From: Glandiceps talaboti
Lineage: Eukaryota > Hemichordata > Enteropneusta > Spengelidae
DNA length: 64,000 nt
NCBI RefSeq assembly: GCF_964340395.1
Contig: NC_135549.1
Span: 25,881,342 to 25,945,341, forward strand
Reading direction: 5' to 3'
A model generated the notes under the pieces. It saw nothing but the letters and a program-made list of their open reading frames with translations, did not search any database and was not told the origin of the DNA. The position numbers and the translations under genes are program-made. This document shows, in pieces, positions 26,506-35,874 of the stretch. How positions within the stretch are numbered: the first letter of the stretch is position 1; each line of letters opens with the position of its first letter.

Positions 26506-27967
26506 ATGCCTGCTGGTGTACCTTGGTCACAGTACTTAAAGTTTTTAACAGCTGGTTTATTAACCATGATGGCTGGGTCACAGCTAGTCCATGTCATATA
26601 CAAACCTGACATGGTGAGAATTTACTGTTATATGTATTATTACCATAAAGTTTACTATTATAGCTGCATTATTACCCTACATTTTACTGTTACATTTGTA
26701 TATCTACAATATTACCCTAAATTTTACTGTTACATTTGTATATCTACATTATTACCCTAAATTTTACTGTTACATTTGTATATCTACATTATTACCCTAA
26801 ATTTTACTGTTACATTTGTATATCTACATTATTACACTAAATTTTACTGTTACATTTGTATATCTACAATATTACTCTAAATTTTACTGTTAATCTACAT
26901 TATTACCCTAAATTTTACTGTTAATCTACATTATTACCCGAAAGTTTACTGTAATCTGCATTATTACCCAAAATTTTACTGTTAATCTACATTATTACCC
27001 TAAATTTTACTTCTAATCTACATTATTACCCGAAAGTTTACTGTAATCTACATTATTACCCAAAATTTTACTGTTAATCTACATTATTACCCGAAAGTTT
27101 ACTGTAATCTACATTATTACCCTAAATTTTACTGTTAATCTACATTATTACCCGAAAGTTTACTGTAATCTACATTATTATTGCACACCAGTGTGCACAC
27201 GTACTATTAGTATTTATTATTGCATAGATTACTCACACCAGTGTGAACACACATACTTATTGCATAGATTACTCACACCAGTGTGAACACACATACTTAT
27301 TGCATAGATTACTCACACCAGTGTGCACACGTACTATTAGTATTTGCACTGCAGTGCAATACCAAAAACATAATTTTGCATACAAATAATATGCAAATGA
27401 GGATGTGATCATTCATTCTACACAAAAGCATGTGATCACATAATGTAAATTTGTTGTTTCAGATAGACATATGTAATAATAACAGAACCCCATACTGTGT
27501 GAGTGCCAGTGTCAATACTCAGGGGTATTTGCACTCATGCTTGTTGCAGTGTTTTCTGCTGCATTTTCACTTGCTATACTCATGAAAGTACTGCCACAGA
27601 GAACATTTCCAGCGCTCGTGCAAATACCCCAAGTATGCCACTCCTGCACTCACATGTACACATAATGGGGTTGTCATGATATAGCACTGCAGTAGAATAA
27701 TCAGTTGGTTTCACTCTGACTTCATAAAATCAATTCTGCAAGTAGCTAAATGTATAATACACTATACATCAATCTTGACAAAAGTAGGACATACATGTAT
27801 TCTGTTCATCAAGCAATGGCATTGAAAATTTCTCCAACACTGTTATACATCATATTTGTCATATTTGTTTATTTCAGAGCATACCTGGTGAATCAACTTT
27901 AGAAGATAATGCACAGAAAAGTAATAATAACGCTGAAAGTCCAACACCAGATGACAATGCCAAGTAA
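26506..27967 (+). CDS. UQCC6: UQCC6 (BRAWNIN / C12orf73 / Sloth2): complex III assembly microprotein
   Basis: Two coding exons, 26506-26613 and 27878-27967, in phase 0, give 65 aa (human 71). The N-terminus MPAGVPWSQYLKFLTAGLL, followed by MMAGSQLVHVIYKPD and SIPG, matches BRAWNIN, including MPAGVP and the 'AG...VH..Y.PD' block after the single membrane helix (~10-27). The tail is Asn/Asp/Ser-rich and not conserved. The family is an inner-membrane microprotein needed for complex III and works in the same assembly intermediate as SMIM4/UQCC5. The ATG has A at -3. Its first exon is shared with the end of UQCC5. The intron (1.26 kb) is filled with minisatellites. An AATAAA overlaps the stop codon and another follows at 28064. 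Confidence 0.94.
26640..27180. repeat. Minisatellite in the UQCC6 intron, 40-bp then ~30-bp units
   Basis: Units share 'attaccctaaattttactgt' and 'atctacatt'. The first ~240 bp carry an extra 'tacatttgtat' (40-bp unit). From ~26885 this is deleted, and 29-31-bp units continue, alternating 'ccctaaatttt' and 'cccgaaagttt' versions. Confidence 0.93.
27181..27345. repeat. Tandem repeat 'gattactcacaccagtgtg'
   Basis: Three to four copies of a ~50-60-bp unit containing 'attactcacaccagtgtg' and 'cacac.tac.tatt'. Each contains the palindrome-like CACCAGTGTG. Confidence 0.85.
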
Positions 27968-28063
27968 TAAACACTTTCAATGCTGCGCAACCTGTTTCTG
28001 ATCTGAGGAAGTATTCAGCTTAAGGGGAGACTTAATCTACATCTACTAGCTTTCAGTAACTTC

Positions 28064-28069
28064 AATAAA
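28064..28069 (+). terminator. Candidate poly(A) signal AATAAA for UQCC5-UQCC6
   Basis: AATAAA about 100 nt beyond the UQCC6 stop codon. A second AATAAA overlaps the stop itself (27966-27971). Confidence 0.5.
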
Positions 28070-28557
28070 CATGCTAGTTAAACGACGCATATAGATGTCA
28101 TTAGGAATTTCAATACATAGTTAATCTCATTCTTTAATATCATGAATATACAATAAGTGTTCAACTGACTACTTTGGCATAAGTACAATCTTACTACTAG
28201 GTAACCCCCCCCCCCCCCCCATCCCCATATTTACCCTCCTTGATCCACTCAGCTCTCTATAATCAAACCTTGAAGTAACTCAATTGTGTCATCTAAGGTG
28301 ACAACAAATGTATATATGTTTGTTCAGAGAAATTCTATGGTTTATTGGTTTGTTGAGTTTGTATTTGGTTTCAACATGTGAATTTTAAAAGGTTTTTTGT
28401 TTTAATTTGTGAATATTCTTACTTTGTTCGAACTTTGATCCAAACAGTTCAGGCCTATCTGTGTTATGATTATTTTTCCTCAATTTGTTTTGTTCAGACT
28501 TGCTGTAACAATTCCCAATTTGTTGTAATAGGTAGAATTGAATAAAAATAGTCGATG

Positions 28558-28806
28558 TGTGTTAAATAGGAACCTGGCAACAGTTGCTATGTGTTGAAAT
28601 AGGAACCTGACAACAGTTGCTATGGGTTGAAATAGGAACCTGACAACAGTTGCTATGTGTTGAAATAGGAACCTGACAACAGCTACTATGTGTTGAAATA
28701 GGAATCTGACAACAGTTGCTATGTGTTGAAATAGGAACCTGGCAACAGTTGCTATGTGTACAAATAGGAACCTGGCAACAGTTGCTATGTGTTGAAATAG
28801 GAACCT
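28558..28806. repeat. 33-bp minisatellite, about 7 copies
   Basis: Units read 'gttgctatgtgttgaaatag' then 'gaacctg(a/g)caaca'. The 33-bp period keeps an open frame on the minus strand (ATVARFLFQHI repeats), which has no independent support as a protein. Confidence 0.93.
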
Positions 28807-29439
28807 AATTGCATTTGAGATTGTTTCAGCTCTCATGATCATAGTATACAACTGTTATCAGGCTCCAATAATCCAAAATAGCGCATTTCAACCTGACAGG
28901 TTTCAACAAAATCTGTACAGTGAGTGTCACTGCTTTATGAGTTACTTCAACAAGTATTCAATATGTCAATCTTAATGAATATGATGTCAACAATTTAGAA
29001 CAGTAGTATGCTTTCATATTGCCAAACAGTTTGTGGAATGCCACAAACTATAGACGTAAAGTGAACTATACAAATAATATAAGACTTCTCACCTTTAGAA
29101 AACTATGGTTACAATTACTATTGTTAGTACTACATGTGCTAGTCTATTACTACTGGATGTACTGTTACTTTTGTGACTGCAGTTCTACACCTTGCACTAC
29201 TTCCGTATGTACCATGTAGCATTGTTCTTGTAACTAATAGTACTTTTATAGTTCTATATTACTGTAGTTTACTACTTTCACCACAATAATTGTAAGTCCC
29301 TGAAAATTCTGAACATGTTTTTCACAGTATCACATACTCCTACGTTCTGTCACCGTGAAAACTGCATTGTGTTCAGCTGTTGACTTGGGGGAAGGTAACT
29401 CAACTTTGTGGGGAGAACATCCCATTTCATGGTTTCAGA

Positions 29440-29760
29440 AACTCTGTGATTACGGGGTTCCTGCAAACATTGCATTGTGTATATTTCATGGTATCCCACA
29501 TGCCGTGGTTACTGGATTACTGTGAACATTGCATTTTGTATATTTCGTGGTATCCCATACTCCGTGATTACTGGATTACTGTGAACATTTTATTGTGTAC
29601 ATTTCATATCTCATAGACTGTGATAAGTTTGGTCTTGTGAAATCACATTGTATAGAAATCGTGGTATTAGACTCGCTCTCTGATTACTGATGACCAGTGA
29701 ACACTGTTGTGTAGAAATCAACAAATTCACTGTGGACCTCTGGACACTGCATTGTTTAGA
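29440..29760. repeat. ~60-bp diverged tandem repeat
   Basis: 'gattactggattactgtgaac' followed by 'attgtgtatatttcatggta' type units recur about five times with increasing divergence. Confidence 0.75.
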
Positions 29761-30657
29761 CTTCACCAGACAGTCAATGAATCCTGATCTAGTAACAAAG
29801 TAAAAACCACAGGAAATGAGAACACAGCTGTCAAATATCAATATATTGCAATATAGTTCAGATTATATGTCTAATACTATTCATGGATATTGGAGTCAAG
29901 TAAAACACTTACTAGAAAGGACAGAAGAAAATGTGTCCAGTGCAAATTATTGGCACTTCCCTCCAAATGAAATGAACACAATGTAGTGTTTCTTTAACCC
30001 ACAACTTACTCTAGACAACGACAATTTGCTATCTATGTCATACCATAAAATTGATCATTGTAAACTCAAATACCCATATAAAGTTAACCCTCCCTTTCCA
30101 TTATACAAATTTCCATTTTCTTGACATTATTATCCAAATGTAGTAAACTCATATAAAGGTTAGCTGTTCTCTCTTTTATGGTTTTCACTTTCATCTTTGA
30201 TAATGAATCTCAAAAAAAACACATACCTTACATGTTAATACCAGTATTCAACTATGCTGCCTAACTGATACTTATCTTCAGAGTCATAGATGCTTTTCAA
30301 TTTCCAATCAATAAATGAATATTGGCTTTTTGTGGTGCTACAAGACAAATAAGGCTATTGAAATGTGTGTATGCCAATTTGTATGATGTTTTGTTAAATT
30401 TGTTGAAGTATTTATTTTTGATCATTTTTGCCACAAATGAGCAATAGTGAATAAAATAAAGTTGAAAAAAAATGAATGGATACCCAATGTCTTGATGTAT
30501 GTGTGATAAGCTTGCAATTTTCAAAGTAAAAAATATGGTAAATGAATAGCAAATTAGATCAGTTTTAACATTGTTTTTCTCCAACAGTTCAGCAGCAAGT
30601 AAACATTGTTTGACATTAGTAGTAATTTTATGACACTATTAATAATTATTTTGATAG

Positions 30658-31252
30658 TTAAAGATGCACTAGCTGCAACTGGGATTTTTTTTTTCATCAA
30701 GTAACTAAATATATATTCCTGTCATAATTGACCTGTTACTTATAAAAAAAAAAAAGTCATTGTATCTGTTAATTAGTGGTCGATATTTTCCATAGGTACA
30801 CAGACACAGACAGACACGTATACCCAGACACATTCACACGTACACATACAGACACTCATGTAGTGTAGTGACAAGTTTAAATCTTGAGCAAAAGCTTGAA
30901 TTTGAATGACACCATGTTAAAATTGCACTAGTTTGTAACTGTAGGATCGTTTTTCGATTGGACAACCACAATCTATTCACTGAAAAGTGTTAAAATACCA
31001 ATAAAATCAGATATTGCACATATTAATCAGGGGTTGATCTTATCCATTATAGACTATTAGTACTGTAATAACAGATTTAATAGTGATTGCCGTTGAGGGC
31101 GCTATTTTTGGTTATGGATTCAAAAATCATTTGTTATGTATACAGGTACAAAAAAATGTTCACCTATGGGTGATTCAATAATGTTCAGGGTGTACTATAT
31201 TTTATGAGTAAGTTATTGTACCTAACAAAATATGATCAGTTGCAGCTTTAAA
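30658..31252. mobile_element. MITE family C copy 2
   Basis: The termini 'ttaaagatgcactagctgca' and 'cagttgcagctttaa' are inverted. The interior reads family C landmarks on the minus strand ('aaaataccaataa', 'ccgttgagggcgct'). A short (CAGACA)-type simple repeat sits near 30797-30857. Confidence 0.7.
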
Positions 31253-31564
31253 CCTTTTATTTTCCTTTACTGAGATATCTAACAAACCATTTGACTTACT
31301 CTAGTATCCATAGCAGATTAGATGGTTGACCGACTACTTACCAGGTTGACTAGCCAGCCCCACTTACGGAGTCTAGACAACTGGAAGCACCCACAAATAT
31401 TTTAAACCAGGCATAGCCTGTTTAAGACACTGATGTGTTACTTCATTAATTCTTATTCTTCAGAAATATGAATGATAACAGAGTAAACACATCAGTGTCC
31501 CACAGAGGATACGACAGCATGTTTCAAAGCTATAGCTACTTACAACTGAACTTATTTTAAAAAA

Positions 31565-31880
31565 AAAATATTTTCTTAGATACAAGAACAGACTCGTAAT
31601 ATTGTATACCCCTTTAACAGTATTGAATTACATGTGGGTGAATGCATTTTTTGTAGCTGTATACACGATAAATCAAATCAGATTTATGTTTGGGTCCACA
31701 TCCCAAACAGCGCCCTCAACGGCGATTATGGTTTCAACCTGTTGCTGCAATACCTATGGATAAAATTGACCACTGATTAATATGTATAATGTCTAATTAT
31801 TGGTATTGAAATACTTTTCAGTGAATAAATTGTGGTTGTCTGTTTGAAAAACAATACTACAGTTAAATTAGCAACAGGTT
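31565..31880. mobile_element. MITE family C copy 3
   Basis: Contains 'aacagtattgaattacatgt', 'gtccacatcccaaacagcgc', 'tctaattattggtattgaaa' and 'actacagttaaattagcaac', in the same order as the other family C copies. It lies in opposite orientation to copy 2 about 300 bp away. Confidence 0.7.
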
Positions 31881-32388
31881 AAAAGTTGTCACTACATCAC
31901 CTACGGATATTATTGACACAATGTCTTTTTTAGTAGGAACTGACCAATTGCTAGTCACTATATGATCTTTGGTCACTTTATGAACAAAAAGAAGCGAGCT
32001 AGTGAAGGTTGAATACAAATATAGCTTGGACATTTTGTTATATATGGTGTGCCTTGTTGAGTTGGTCATATCCATATACATAAGGAATATATCACATCCA
32101 ACGTAAGTTTACATGTATTTGAGATGTTTATTCCCTGTACGGAAAAAAAGTTATGAAGAATCATACATGGACAGAAAATGATTTATTGGGAAATGTGTTT
32201 AGTGCATCAAGAAACTTGTAAAATAAGTACATGTATCTATATATTTATAAAAGCACTAAAAAAAATTCAGTTCTACTTGCTTTGTATATATCAAGATGCT
32301 ACAGTGAACTGCAGTGTATAAGAGACACTACTGATGCTGACAATGAACAGCACCCTCTTGTGACAAGATATGAAAAAAAAAACATGGG

Positions 32389-32747
32389 TAAGGCATAAAA
32401 AAAAAATTGTGTGGTTCCGATTACATTCAATTTTAAAATAGGTGGGGTAGGTAGATTTTTATTTTATTTCATTTTTTTTTATGTGTGAGTGTCTAGTTCA
32501 TGTTTTCCATTGTTTTCCAAATGGTCTCTATGTTGTTATTTCTCCCTATCAGATGTACAGCCATTACAGATTGGAACAATAGTTTTATGTTGTCTTTTTA
32601 AGTTGATGTCAGTTTCCGCACCCACTATTTCTTGCGAGACTTCACGATGTTATTATTTTTCTCAAACACGTAATAAAAAACTTTAGAGTCGGCATGAAAA
32701 ACTAGGTGGGGTCGGATGACCATAACCAACTTTTTTTTTTATTTGGC
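32389..32747. mobile_element. Foldback MITE, family B copy 2
   Basis: It starts 'aaattgtgtggttccgatta' and carries the family interior 'gatgtacagccattacagat'. The right end ('ggatgaccataaccaac') is diverged. Confidence 0.75.
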
Positions 32748-32885
32748 CAAATGGGTAAATGGGAAAATTAACTCTTGTTACCTGTATTTTACCTTGTGCT
32801 GTGCTGGGGGGGGGGGGGGGGGGGCAAAATACAATGAGAAAGTCAACTTATTCTTAAACATGCATATAGTTACTGCTGTTTTAGA

Positions 32886-33272
32886 AGAAGCTTGCCCAAG
32901 CTATTGATTAAACAAACTACTAAGATCAGTGAGCCTGATCACAAGGTTTCATGTTGAGATAGACACCAAAAAGATAACACACAAACATCACTTACCCAGT
33001 ATCAACTCTTTATAGACACTAACAGCATGCACACTACTAAAATTACACTAGACATGAGGTATAATTTCTTGAAGATCAAACCAAATCCATGGTCAGCAGC
33101 CAACTGAACTGTTTCTTTCATGCAGTTACTGTTTATATCATTAACTAAATAAGGAGTCCACACAGTGTAAGTGATGTTTCTGTGCTATCTTTATGGTGTC
33201 TGTCTCAACATGAAACCTTGTAATCAGACTCACTGATCTTGATAGTTTGTTTAACAGATAGGGCAAGCTTCT
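32886..33272. mobile_element. Long-hairpin MITE (family F)
   Basis: The left arm runs agaagcttgccc, ttgattaaacaaacta, gatcagtgag, aaggtttcatgttgaga and aaacatcacttac; the right arm is its reverse complement with few differences and ends gggcaagcttct. Arms exceed 110 bp and the total is ~387 bp. Confidence 0.85.
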
Positions 33273-33334
33273 CCGAAAAGAACTGTAATGCATGTGTAGC
33301 CTATGGAGTCAAAGTTATTAAGTCGACCAAGAAA

Positions 33335-33730
33335 TTTTCGCTATCTGCAATACAATTCTATGCATCGCTAAGGAGTCAAATGGAACGCAGTCTTGCGACC
33401 GCGCTTGCATTTGTCGACACCTACACTTCTGGTCGCCTATGTCAATACACGTGAATGTTTCTTCCAAACAGTTTAATTTGTAACAAATAAGATAAACGCA
33501 AGTTTTAAGCTCATATAATTATGGAGGTGGGAAATTTAAATATGTACAGTATCTTTCCAGAGCAAAATCACAAGAGATGTCTAGAACTGAAAATGGGAAA
33601 GAAACATTCCTGTGTATTAGCATAGTCGACCGGAAGTGTAGTTGTCGATATTAGAACGCGTTGTCGCGCGACCTCGTTCTATTTGACTCCACAGTGATGT
33701 GTAGAATTGTATTGCAGGTAGCGAGAATTG
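33335..33730. mobile_element. Long-hairpin MITE (family G)
   Basis: 'tcgctatctgcaatacaatt' and 'ggagtcaaatggaacg' on the left are mirrored by 'cgttctatttgactcc' and 'aattgtattgcaggtagcga' on the right. The interior is GC- and CpG-rich ('gtcgcgcgacc'), unlike its surroundings. A 71-codon chance open frame crosses the left arm. Confidence 0.85.
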
Positions 33731-34609
33731 AATAAAGTTATTTTTCTGATACACTTGGATGGTAGAATTCTAATTCAGACAACAAGCATTTACTTGCAGT
33801 AATAAATGGCAATATAGGTTTTAAACATTTTCATCACTTGCAGTCTGAAAATTTACATAAAATCTGAAATATCATGCCAATATACATGTAGATGTACCGA
33901 TAGAGGGCGCTGTTTATGAAAATAGCATGCTGTTCTTGACAAAAATTTCTCCACAATAATCATCAAAATGTACAAGCCTTTTAATAAAATGCATCAGTTG
34001 TTTAAGTAGCCAATCACACCCTGGTTTATAAAAATGTTTAGTGGTATAAATATCGAGAGATAACACTGAAAAAATCTATTTACAAAATCACAAAAAAATC
34101 TTTTTTGAACATCTTACTAAATCATACAAAGTTTCTTACTAAGAAATAACAATATGCAATACCATATGATATGGATTTACCTAATCAAGAAAGAATGTGT
34201 CTTCCTTCACCAGTGTGAATTCATAGAAATTTCAATCAATACTTTAAAAAGAACTTTTAAAAAAGCATATGCTTTGGAGGGATGTGTTTTGTACAGGTGA
34301 AGGTATGCTGGCAGTGAAACATGCGAAAACAAAATATTAAACAATCTTTTTTTTTTTTTGTAAATTGTTGAGGCAGCAAAAGTGTTCATTATTTGTAGAC
34401 TTTACCATATAATAATCTCATTAAATCTTGTTTAGATTCGAGTCTTACTGTATTTGTTGTCACCATTCAAGCAACCATTTTGACCCAACCAAACAACGTA
34501 GGTTTCCTGGTATCTTCAGGCCCTAACTAACATACCTGGTCGCTGTACGAATGACAACAGGATTTTAATTTTCAAATTTGATTTGGATTGAGAGTATAAA
34601 TTATTATGA

Positions 34610-34765
34610 TAAAATATTACTAATGAAAAATTTCTACTCACAGAGTCAAAATATTTCATATGGAAAAGAATCCCAAATTTCCGCTGACGTCTGATTAGTA
34701 TTGTCAGGGGTGTATACTATAATGGGCTATTTTCATGAGTTTCAGAAGATAAAATATGTCAACAA
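34610..34765 (-). mobile_element. Second copy of the hammerhead-like repeat
   Basis: On the minus strand it reads tagcccattatagta, cacccctga, gacgtcagcggaaatttggg and attttgactctgtgagta, matching 14560-14730. The CTGATGA core is mutated, so this copy would not fold as an active ribozyme. Confidence 0.5.
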
Positions 34766-34777
34766 AAATGTGTTGTT

Positions 34778-35835
34778 TCACAAATGAAATGGTCTTAATT
34801 TGATATACTGAGAGTTCTGTGGGTTCTTGACTATAACACCACATCTAAGTAGTAGTTCTAGATACGGTGGCCAGTAACTGTCTTCTATCACAATGTATGG
34901 ATCATGTGGACTCTCAAACTGTTGTTTTGCCATCCTCTGTAAATATAAAGTAATAGAAAACCATTATTGACACAATGGTTGGTATGAAAACTTATGCAAA
35001 TTCAAGTGTAAACAAAATGTATGCAAAACTGGCAAATGAATGTGACACAAGGTAAGTTTATAAGTTGTTGTTTTTTACTAGAGTGGAAATGTGAAAACTG
35101 AAAACTGAAATATGTACATAAAACCAATTCTAGAGTAGCATGGTGTTAGTTTTGATGTACACCTTCAATGGCATTAAAACATCTTAGTTGTTTGCATAAT
35201 TGATGGTATGATATGGGTTTTCCACATTTTAGTATACGTCAATATATTATGTCATAGTCAATTATGTATCGCTGAATACCAGATTTAGATTGGCCTCTTC
35301 CTCCTTAGGGGACAATGACAATGTGAAAATAACTTTAAAGTGGCCATATGGATGAGGATTGGGGTATTTATTTTTTTATGTTTTATTTATAAATGATTTT
35401 ATCATGGCTTCCTACTTGAAAAATCAATGTGAAACAACATCGACCAAGTCTGTGTTTGTAACTCAATACATTTTAAAATTTGAAAAAAAGGCTTCAAAAG
35501 TTTGTTATTGTAAGTCCAAAAAGGTTTTTACACACTTGTGTATTAATCTTTCACTATTTACTGACTCACAATCAAGGACTTGACATATGCTGTTTCACTT
35601 TTATTTTTCAAGTAGGAAGCCATGATAAAATTGTTTTATGAAATAAAAATCCAATATTAATACCCAATCATCATCGATATAGCCACTTTAAGTAAGTAAA
35701 TTATTTTAATTGGCCAGTTTTACACCTAGCCCCTTTTTGTGTGTTGTTATTTTCTTTACTTTATTGCTATTTTTTAAACTACAGTCTGTACAACGCGCTG
35801 AGACGCATGTGTAGCGCATTTACTTACAAGAAATA

Positions 35836-35874
<39 letters not shown>

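Larger units (their letters stand above)
27968..34777. other. Intergenic region between UQCC6 and CENPK (tail to tail)
   Basis: No exons are supported. The interval holds the UQCC6 3' UTR, two minisatellites, several MITEs, long G and C homopolymers and a hammerhead-like repeat, all listed separately. Confidence 0.5.

Noticed and set aside
33239-33454. 71-codon frame as a gene
   Set aside because: It runs into the left arm of the family G hairpin element and has no homology or splice support.
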